From: Apostichopus japonicus
Taxonomy: Eukaryota; Echinodermata; Holothuroidea; Aspidochirotida; Stichopodidae
DNA length: 64,000 nucleotides
Assembly: GCF_037975245.1 (NCBI RefSeq)
Contig: NC_092576.1
Location: forward strand, 30,668,611 to 30,732,610
Reading direction: 5' to 3'
In this document: positions 56,041-64,000 of the stretch, piece by piece
How positions within the stretch are numbered: the first letter of the stretch is position 1
Layout of the letters: every line of letters starts with the position of its first letter
The notes under the pieces: generated by a model
What the model was told of the DNA's origin: nothing
Database searches by the model: none
What the model saw: only the letters and a program-made list of their open reading frames with translations
Made by a program: the position numbers and the translations under genes

Positions 56041-58040
56041 GGTTCCTTGTTAAAAGCAAAGGAACCTATGCATTCAGGTTGGCGTGTGTGTGTGTGTGTG
56101 TGTGTGACGCTTTAGTTTGTATGCACGATAACTCAACAAGGGATTGGCTGATCATGATCAAACTTGGTGGGTGGGTGGCCCATAGTGAGTAGATGAACCC
56201 TATTGTGCGACAAGGTTGATATTTTGGGACAAGTTGTGAACTGGTTAGGGAAACATTTTGAAACTTAACGGTCATGTGATCTGAGGTCACCAAAGGTCAA
56301 TTAATGTTAAAAAACTAGTATTTTTGCGATAACTTGAGAACGAAATGTCCGTTAGGGTTGGGAGTTGCTTCAGTGTAATCCAATTGTCGACCCACATCTG
56401 GGTGACCCTTGACCTCAATTTGACCTCTGGTGACCTTTTCATGTTTTGGGGATTTTTACAGTTTCGATGCTATTTTCAGATGTCAAAAGGTACCTTCCGA
56501 TCATAAATATCGATAGGTTGACCCCCGTGTGACCTTTGTGTGCGAACTTACATGTGGTCAAAGTTTCGGTCGGAGTTAGGATAGCTGTACAGACTTGTCG
56601 TGTTGATTTTTGGAATCAGCAGATCAAACGACATTTGAAACCAAGGTCAAAAGTCACATTAGAAAAAATGTGCTTAGTTTGGGAGAAAACGGGCGAAAAA
56701 GAAAATGTTTGGTTTTGATGCTAGATTTGGGTATCAAAGGTACCTTCCGATCAAAAATGTCAATGGGTTGACACCCAGGTGACCTTTGTGTGTAAAGTTA
56801 TACAAGTTCAAATCAGACATTTAATGCAATAACTCCAAGTGCCAAGGTGTAACAAGGTTGATATTTTGGGACAAGTTGCAAATGGTATAGAGGAATATTT
56901 TCAAACTAACGGTCATGTGATCCGAGGTCATCAAAGGTCAATTAATGTTAAAAAACTTTTATTTTGGGTGAGAAAATGGGCAAAGAAAAAATGTTTGAAT
57001 TTTTACAGTTTTGATGCTATGTTCACGTCTCACCAATCAAAAATGTCAATAGGTTTTCCCCAGGTGACCTTTGTGTGTGAAGTTATATGAGGTCAAAGTA
57101 AATTTTCAGACATTTAGTGCAATAATTCCCAGTTCCAAGGTGTGACACGGTTGATATTTTGGGACAAGTTGCAAATGGTATAGGGGAATATTTTCAAACC
57201 TAACGGTCATGTGATCCGAGGTCACCAAAGGTCAATTAATGATAAAAAACTAGTATTTTTGTGATAACTTGAGAACGAACTGTCCGTTAAGGTTGGGAGT
57301 TGCTTCAATGTAATCCAGTTGTCGACCCGCATCTGGGTGACCCTTGACCTCGATTTGACTTCTGGTGACCTTTTCGTGTTTTTTGGATTTGTACAGTTTC
57401 GATGCTACTTTCAGATGTCAAAGGTACCTTCTGATCTTAAATGTCAATAGGTTGACCCCCGTGTGACCTTCGTGTGCGAAGTTATACAAGGTCAAAGTTA
57501 AAAAATATTAATGAGGTCACGGGTCAAACGTGAAAAACTCCCAAGTTGCAATAACTTGGCTACTATTTATTGGAATTTCGTCAAACTTGGTATGATGATA
57601 TTGGTAGATAGTCTCCACACACTGATGTGTGTTGCAATTGATATCATGCACGTTTATAAGGGGGGGGGGCTAGCATTATTTTGTTATGAAAAGTTTGTAT
57701 GCACAATAACTCAACAAGGGAATGACCAATCATTACCATACTTGGTGAGTGGGTGGCCCATAGTAAGTAGATTAACCCTGTTGATTTGGGTGCTCATATG
57801 AATATTAATGAGGTCATGGGGTCAAACGTAAAAAAATTCCAAATTGCAATTACTTGGCTACTATTACTAGTTGGAATTTCGTCAAACTTGGTATGATGAT
57901 AATGGTAGATAGTCTTCACACACTGATGTGTGTTGCAATTGATATCAGGGCTTAGCATAACTTTGGCAACAAAAATTTGTGAGCATAAATTACTGTTGTT
58001 GTATTAGGGCTTTGTTAGAAATTTCCCTATGAATGGAACT
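56041..58040 (+). mobile_element. 2-kb non-coding repeat, copy 3
   Basis: Terminal hairpin at 56041-56066 (GGTTCCTTG..AAAGGAACC), then a (GT)n tract and the same modules as copy 1, ending at GGGCTTTGTTAGAAATTT near 58023. GCAAGGAACC at about 58053-58062 could be an inverted outer end. Confidence 0.8.
56403..56436 (+). promoter_or_regulatory. TGACCT hexamer cluster with DR1, DR5 and DR4 spacing
   Basis: TGACCC 56403-56408 and TGACCT at 56410, 56421 and 56431, spacing 1, 5 and 4 nt, identical to 14435-14468. A separate DR4 pair (AGGTCA 56284-56289 and 56294-56299) recurs at about 56935 and 57220. Confidence 0.35.
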
Positions 58041-58903
58041 AATGAACAGCAGCAAGGAACCATGAAATGTTTTCATTCTGGTTCTTTTTTAGGATCTTTC
58101 AGGAAAACCACCTAAAGGTGCTGCACCGTCCTTTTTGTTTATGTAGTCATTTCAAATTATCTCGAACATGCTATATGACAGAGGAAATAATATACTCACT
58201 GGCCACCAGAACAAGCGGTGGTTGAAATTAACATCTCCTGTCTATTTATTCCTGCGTATCCTCACATATGGTTACAATGCTTCTAGGTATGGCATGTATA
58301 AACACAAATCAGCCCAGCAGAAAGAGAAAATTTGGCATATATATGTACGGCTTAAGTGCAGTTGAAATTGTATATTTACTATTGCCACAAACAAATGTTT
58401 CACTGACAAAGTGGCAAGATGTTTATGCACAGGCACAAAAATATGCTTCAAATGATTTCAACAAATATTAAAAAAGAAAACCCAAAACATGACGGTGCCA
58501 TTCCTCGGATGAAAAATCAAACAATATTCACAACACACACAGTAACATTTAACCAGAAAATGCAACTTAGGTGAATTGAAGTTCCAATTATCTGTAATTA
58601 TTTTAAGAATCGGACTCCAATGACAGCTGGCTTTTACCAACAACTACATAAGCCTTTCTGTGCTCAATGTGGTGCACCATTACTTCATACCAAACATAAA
58701 CTGCTTTTCTGGAGATAAGATAAATAACTACACCAAAGTCTTTATACTAAGTATGGCACTGGATGTTGAAGCATTTTTGGCAATATTATTGTACATGATA
58801 CATCAGAACAACCCAGTTTGGAACAAATGATGTCTTAGTTCATAGCATACCGAAGAAATGTACAGCTTCTGCCATCATTTTGAACATGTCACTCTTGAAT
58901 TTA

Positions 58904-59929
58904 TCAAATTTTGTCAAAGACATAGGGAATAACACTGGCTATACAAGTATTGCCAATTGGGGAGGTTTCTAGCTGGATCTCTGCAAGGTCATGATACAGG
59001 CAGTCCGATCCTGTAGCAAAAACAGCCAGTCTGTTAGCATTGTCATCATCTGTATAATGTGAAAGAAACATGTGAAAGATGAAATCTACTGAAAATAACT
59101 TGACTGCTCAAGATATTCTGTTCAGGGTCTCACACTGGTTCATGCCGATTAATTGGTACAACACAAGATAAGTGGTAGTGTCAGGTTAACAGTCCAAATT
59201 TAAACAGCAGAGAACCTAGTGAAGCAGAAATTTTGCCATTGTTTGTACCAGTCAGAGTACAATCCTGTGTACTGTTATAGTTCTAACAGGAGAAGTGAAG
59301 ACACCGTAGAAAATATTGTAACAGCATGATAAATCATTAAACATTTAAGATTCTCCCACAGTTTTGTTTTGTTCAGCAGTCAACTTACTTAATGCACAAC
59401 ACTCATATTCCTGCAAATTGTAAGACTGACCTTTTCTGTATACCCCTCTATTTTAGAGTTATCAGCAATTTTATGTTTAGAACGAAGTACATGTACCATT
59501 AAAAACAAAGACAATATGAAAACTTTGTGGGACAGAGATCTTTGTCTTGAATTAGATGATCTCTCATCCCTGCTGTGGTTTCATGTATTGAGCTTTGCTG
59601 ACCTGAACTCAAACGGCCTTTCACCATGCATATATAGAAACTTTATGTGAACTGAAAATTACGTTGTATTATTCATATTGAACATCATCACTATCTAAAA
59701 TGTACTACCAAATTAACTACATCTTTTAAGTTAACCGCTTACCAATTTCATTGATCACTTTCTTTACAAAGGTGGCAGAAGCAGACTGATCATTAGCCAT
59801 TTTTTCCATGGATGGTTCCACCAATTTCTTCAGTTTAGCAGCTGTCATCTGCTGTGGTATGAGCAACTTGCTAAATTGTGATGCACTGAGCAGTGCCAGT
59901 GCGAACTTGTCCTCACATTTCATCCCCTT
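58904..59929 (-). CDS. Two phase-compatible exons of an unknown gene
   Basis: Exon 59743-59929 (acceptor CATTCAG, donor GTAAGC) encodes KGMKCEDKFALALLSASQFS through EKMANDQSASATFVKKVINE and ends in phase 1. Exon 58904-59049 starts after TTATACAG and, in the matching phase, reads DDNANRLAVFATGSDCLYHD, then LAEIQLETSPIG and VIPYVFDKI, stop at 58904-58906. Clean borders and frame continuity support a real or recently real gene. I do not recognise the family. A possible upstream exon is 60799-61029 (LGDKLKELWQKVKAQ). A 16-bp array sits 13 bp upstream of the acceptor-proximal exon edge. Confidence 0.5.
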
Positions 59930-59942
59930 CTGAATGGTTACA

Positions 59943-60770
59943 TCTCTATGTTCCGACGTCTCTATGTTCCGACGTCTCTATGTTCCGACGTCTCTATGTT
60001 CCGACGTCTCTATGTTCCGACGTCTCTATGTTCCGACGTCTCTATGTTCCGACGTCTCTATGTTCCGACGTCTCTATGTTCCGACGTCTCTATGTTCCGA
60101 CGTCTCTATGTTCCGACGTCTCTATGTTCCGACGTCTCTATGTTCCGACGTCTCTATGTTCCGACGTCTCTATGTTCCGACGTCTCTATGTTCCGACGTC
60201 TCTATGTTCCGACGTCTCTATGTTCCGACGTCTCTATGTTCCGACGTCTCTATGTTCCGACGTCTCTATGTTCCGACGTCTCTATGTTCCGACGTCTCTA
60301 TGTTCCGACGTCTCTATGTTCCGACGTCTCTATGTTCCGACGTCTCTATGTTCCGACGTCTCTATGTTCCGACGTCTCTATGTTTGGACCGAAAAAATTT
60401 TCGGCCTTTTTTTTTTTCCACCAAATTGTTGACCAACATATTTTCGGAGCAAAATTATTTTAGACCAATATATTTTTATGACCAAATTTTTTTGGACACA
60501 ATCTTTGACGCCAACATGTTTTCGGAGCAACTTTTTGGGACGAACATTTTTTTGGACAACTGATTTTGGGCCCAAAAAATGTCAGTAGATACAATAAAAT
60601 TACGGGGCACAAGCAATTTTCGGTCACAAGCACTTTTTGGGTCATAACAAACTTTGGGCCCTTCTTTCCCTGAAAAAAATTTGGTGCGTCCAAAAAATTG
60701 TGTCCCCCAAAAAGTTAGGTCAGAAAAAAATTTTGGTCCAAAAAAATTAAGTCCCCACCCAAAAAAATTG
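59943..60770 (+). mobile_element. 16-bp-array element, copy at 59.9-60.8 kb
   Basis: 59943-60384 holds about 27.6 units of TCTCTATGTTCCGACG with no mismatch that I could see. 60385-60770 is the T/A-rich flank made of CCAAAxxTTTTTTGG words and is the inverse of 47480-47822 (for example GGGCCC and GACCTA words, and AAGCAATTTTCGGTCACAAG). No array is present at the other end. No coding sequence: the long frames across it reflect the 16-bp period. Confidence 0.9.
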
Positions 60771-61318
60771 TTAATTAATTACAATTAATCCCCATTGCTT
60801 AAAAAATCTGAGCCTTCACCTTTTGCCAAAGCTCCTTTAATTTGTCTCCCAGTCTCTGCAGTGTTTGTTTACATTTGTGGTTAAGCTCTGCAGAGGCTGT
60901 TAGTGGAATTAAAGCAGGACTGGGAGTTGTTATTAACTGTTGAACTGTAAGCATGAGAGCCCTATAGCCAATCAGCACTTGCCGATTCTTAGAAGTCTTT
61001 GAGCCTGAGGTATGTAGGCAGCCAGCCAAAATTTTGGCAAGGATTGCTCGGGTAAAGGGGAGAAAGTTTAATAGCGTAGGTCAGTGGTATTGTTTGAGAG
61101 AGTGCGTAAAATAGGATTTAAAGGGGGGAATAGGAATTATAGCCAGTGGTGTGGCCAGGAGTCTACTAACTGAAGGGGGGGGGGGTATCCCTCATGGGCC
61201 CAAAAGTGGTGGAATCTGAAAAATGACCTGAAATTTGATGGGTCATAAAGTTTTGTGGGCCCTACATTTTTAAGCTAGAAAAGGTATAAGCTTCTGCACC
61301 ATTGGTGCTCTAGTTTTG

Positions 61319-61478
61319 TATGTTTCAGTGGGTGGTTTCAGTGGGTGGCTGGGCGTGTGTACCTTTTTGGCTCGCTTGAACTGAGTTTCGTTTGTAAGAA
61401 TGGGATGGTTTGGTACTTGGTAGTGCCGTTTGGCCGTGACGTTTTGTATCCCGCATGGCGGGTCACGTTAAAAGCACA
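61319..61478 (+). mobile_element. LINE family B 3'-end insertion
   Basis: Contains GTTTCAGTGGGTGGCTGGGC, GGCTCGCTTGAACTGAGTTT and the hairpin CCCGCATGGCGGG, ending TCACGTTAAAAGCAC. Internal deletion of the CTGCAGGTCGG part. Followed by an (AT)n tract. Confidence 0.8.
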
Positions 61479-61495
61479 TCCAATTCTTTTCATTG

Positions 61496-61526
<31 letters not shown>

Positions 61527-61849
61527 TTATCAGTTTGATCAGTCTTGTTCTACACTCGTATAATTTGTACTAATCAGTCATGAGGAAATTCGAACATGAT
61601 GTAGAAGGCGGAATGAGAAAGGACAGAGATGTCTAGTGTATCAAAAGTCAACAGAGATTGATCTTAATTATTACCAAATGCAATAGATTTTCCTTAAATT
61701 ATCCACAAACAGGTATTGTTCACACATTTCAGACATCTCCATAACTATAAGTCAATTATGAATTGTGATATCATATTTTGAGAATCACCCCTGATGATAT
61801 TCACTGAAATAGACCTAGCTATCTTATTTCTTTCTTTTTTTGGCAAGCC

Positions 61850-62040
61850 TTGTCCCCTAGGCGAGCAAATCCTGACATCACCATTCGTGTAAACCAAAAA
61901 CAGAAGAATATGTCAAAGATGCATCAATTAGGTCCAGGAAAATGCCAGGTATGTTTGGCCAAATTTTTCTTGGTACACTACTGGCCAACTGATGGTTGCA
62001 CTCTGTTTAGATGGTGTCATGATCATGGTCCCTTTCCTCG
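61850..62040 (+). repeat. Interspersed repeat of the CCAACCGATGG family, copy 3 (diverged)
   Basis: GGCCAACTGATGGTTGCACT and TTTAGATGGTGTCATG align with the copies at 7985 and 23225. Confidence 0.45.
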
Positions 62041-62612
62041 AACCTACTAGAAAGGTGAGGATACCCCCAAAAACAATACTTACACACCTCATGAGGAATA
62101 TGGCCAAATCATACATTTCTGTTGCTTCAAAAGTAGCCAAAGTTATATATTTTCTGAAAGGTCCTATCTGTTGGGATTTTTTTTAGGTCTGACGTCACCT
62201 TATTTGCATATAATTAGCATAATAACGTGATATGTGAATTTCAAGGACAAATAGCATAGATAATACAGATTCGAATAACTCATTATCCATATTATATTTG
62301 TATCTAAGACTGCATACAACTTAACAAAAAATAATAAGTAAAACATATGAGAGGATTTGTCAACCTAGATCTTACAAACCAAATACTATTTAAAAAAGCT
62401 CTCATAGGATTATTACAAAGATCAACATTCCTGCCAAATTTCATGCAGGTCATAGGTCACAGAGTTATTTAAATTTGTATGCAGCCGACGCCCATTTTCG
62501 GGAAATGGGATATAAAGTCTATTTACTACAAAAATATGAATCGCGAAACGTTTAGTTCAGGTTTTCTCTGCAATTCAAGGCAATTATGCCTACCAGGAAC
62601 GACCAGGAACAT

Positions 62613-62915
62613 TTAGAAGCCTCCAGGAGTGTAGAAAGGCCCCTCTGCTCCCTTTTGGGGTTCCTCTTGCCTGATTTTTGCGAGCTTTTCATGCTTGCGA
62701 CGGCGCTTGGTATGTTCGGTGTAAATTTCGACAGGCCTTTCCACACGCTTCAAGTCCTCTCTATCGTGGTGCTCCATCGAAAACGTGCCAGGAGGAATTC
62801 CTAATTCTGTCATTAGTTGCTCGCGGCTTGATGTACCTTTGTTCCATTGCAGAACTGCACGACGCACCATTTTCGGCCCAACAGATTTGTCCTTCAGACA
62901 GCGTTGCCAAAGCAC
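62613..62915 (-). pseudogene. Basic C-terminal exon-like ORF, transposase-associated family suspected
   Basis: Minus-strand frame CLKDKSVGPKMVRRAVLQWN, SREQLMTELGIPPGTFSMEH and EIYTEHTKRRRKHEKLAKIR, ending near 62613. It resembles the basic tails of transposase-derived proteins related to those at 8.8 and 30.2 kb, but I cannot prove it. Confidence 0.35.
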
Positions 62916-62987
62916 GTTATTGAATGCCTAACTTTGATTTTACGTCAGTCCAGGTAGACATCATCAGACAACCTTTCACAGACTGGC

Positions 62988-63076
62988 AAGGGGACTGGGG
63001 CTGAGAGCGGATCAGTCGTTTGGTAGTTTGGTTTTCGTGCCCAGGTTCTTTCCTGGGTGACTTTTTCTTAAAAAGT
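62988..63076 (+). mobile_element. 5'-truncated copy of the U2-headed SINE
   Basis: 89 bp identical to the 3' part of the SINE at 23803-23891 (reverse). Perfect 17-bp duplication ACCTTTCACAGACTGGC at 62971-62987 and 63077-63093. It lacks the U2 head and ends with the stem-loop CCCAGG..CCTGGG and TTAAAAAGT. Confidence 0.9.
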
Positions 63077-63448
63077 ACCTTTCACAGACTGGCTGCAGTT
63101 GAGCTAAGAAACTATGTGGTAGACTCTTTCCTTCGTTGTAGGTACGTGTACCTTCCCACATGTCAGTGCGGTATTTACACTAGTTATCGTCAGGACAATA
63201 CTGGTGTTGTGCGTCAACATCATGGAGGGCGTTGTGGTACAGTCCCGCCATTATTTCCAGCTGCATCTGTTGCACGATATTGGTTATTTCATCATCATCC
63301 TTTGTGTTTGTGACATATTTACAGATTTTATTACGGTAGTAATCACCCAGTTTAGTGATAAATGGGTTAGTAAGTCCATTTTGCCCTCCCTTCACCTCCT
63401 TATTTCGATCGCGTACGCTTTTGAAGTTTGGTCCACTGGTCCACTGGC

Positions 63449-64000
63449 GTTCGTGGAGTGCAGACGTGTTTTTGCTCTCGCTCTCCATATACTACACTTC
63501 TACTATATTAACCTATACTGTTTTGCACTGTACTGTACTGTGCTTCCCGCCAGGCGGGAGTAGTATTTTTTTTTAGTACGTGCGTGCGTGCTATAGGCGT
63601 TGTTTTGTTTTCAACATATTGTTCTTACTTTACTGTCACTACTTTTGTTTTGGTTCGTTTCTTGCTCCTCCGTGGCCTAGCCACCTTGCGGTATCATGGC
63701 GTCGCGCCGTGATAGCCGTATTGTTAAGTTAACTTTTACCGGTGAACAAGCGGTTCCACCGGTCCAAGTGTTCAGTATTTTGAAGAGTAAGGGTGTTGCG
63801 GTTCCTGGAGAGGTTGACGCTTTGCAGGCTCTCCAGGGTCGTAACACGTATGACTTACGGTTCACCAGTGACGTGACCCGGCAGAAGGGTGTCACGTTGC
63901 TGAGTAATGTCGATGGTTTGACAGTTACGCCATACGAACGTTCCGTATGGGTAACTGTCATCCACGTAGGACTAGAGGTGCGTCAGGAACTTGTCGCAAC
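63449..64000 (+). mobile_element. 5' end of a third Tx1-like LINE (runs off the window)
   Basis: Starts TTCGTGGAGTGCAGACGTGT as in family A. The 5' UTR is diverged and includes a CCCGCCAGGCGGG hairpin (63545-63557). ORF1 begins at 63696. Confidence 0.7.
63696..64000 (+). CDS. Tx1-like LINE ORF1, N-terminal part
   Basis: Open from ATG at 63696 to the window end (101 codons): MASRRDSRIVKLTFTGEQAV, VFSILKSKGVAVPGEVDALQ, YDLRFTSDVTRQKGV and WVTVIHVGLEV. It aligns along its length with the ORF1 N-terminus at 27654, with the same start context, and has no stop. Potentially the start of an intact element. It is diverged enough to be a separate subfamily. Confidence 0.8.
   Translation, partial: MASRRDSRIVKLTFTGEQAVPPVQVFSILKSKGVAVPGEVDALQALQGRNTYDLRFTSDVTRQKGVTLLSNVDGLTVTPYERSVWVTVIHVGLEVRQELVA

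Noticed and set aside
59893-60563. Long open frames up to 209 codons with a 16-residue repeat
   Set aside because: They come from the 16-bp tandem array, which lacks stops in several frames. The same occurs at 44.7-45.3 and 47.7-48.2 kb, on one or both strands. Not proteins.

Overview
The window looks like repeat-rich nuclear DNA of a marine invertebrate animal. The base composition, the frequent AGGCCT words, the many G/C homopolymers and the mixture of Tx1-like LINEs, hAT, pogo, Gypsy and Polinton-like remnants would fit an echinoderm or another invertebrate deuterostome, but no host gene here fixes the species. There is no bacterial-type operon and no intact long host gene. Coding signal is in broken transposon genes and in short exon-like blocks with GT..AG borders.

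Layout. 0.5-2.1 kb: multi-exon hAT-like pseudogene (-). 7.0-7.9 kb: probable solo LTR. 8.8-11.5 kb: multi-exon DDE-type transposase pseudogene (-). 12.9-16.1 kb: decayed Gypsy-type LTR element (-) split by a 2-kb non-coding repeat. 16.5-18.0 kb: pogo-like pseudogene (-). 18.5-24.7 kb: LINE tails, a hAT-like pseudogene (+), a foldback element and a U2-snRNA-headed SINE. 25.1-27.9 kb: a full-length ORF1-only LINE derivative (-) split by a 9-bp-TSD TIR element. 28.0-31.2 kb: a possible BEN-domain gene and a second copy of the 9-kb transposase (-). 33.4-38.0 kb: transposase-like, Ulp1-like protease and protein-primed DNA polymerase B remnants (-). 39.5-43.5 kb: a nearly complete but frameshifted Tx1-like LINE (+). 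44.9, 47.8 and 59.9 kb: 16-bp tandem arrays of one repeat family. 48.1-48.7 kb: LINE reverse transcriptase fragment with a tRNA-type SINE. 49.5-50.1 kb: TTAA-flanked TIR element. 52-54 and 56-58 kb: two more copies of the 2-kb repeat. 54.2-55.8 kb: LINE ends and a Gypsy integrase fragment. 58.9-59.9 kb: two phase-compatible exons of an unknown gene. 63.4-64.0 kb: the 5' end of another Tx1-like LINE, cut by the window edge.

The connecting theme is one retrotransposition system. Two Tx1-like LINE lineages (A and B), an ORF1-only derivative of A, and a SINE whose head is the first ~45 nt of U2 snRNA share similar 3' ends (a TAAAAAG terminus, with an upstream stem-loop in B and in the SINE). Several copies have clear target-site duplications. 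U2-headed SINEs mobilised by Tx1 LINEs are known from crocodilians (SINEU), so this set may be an invertebrate counterpart.
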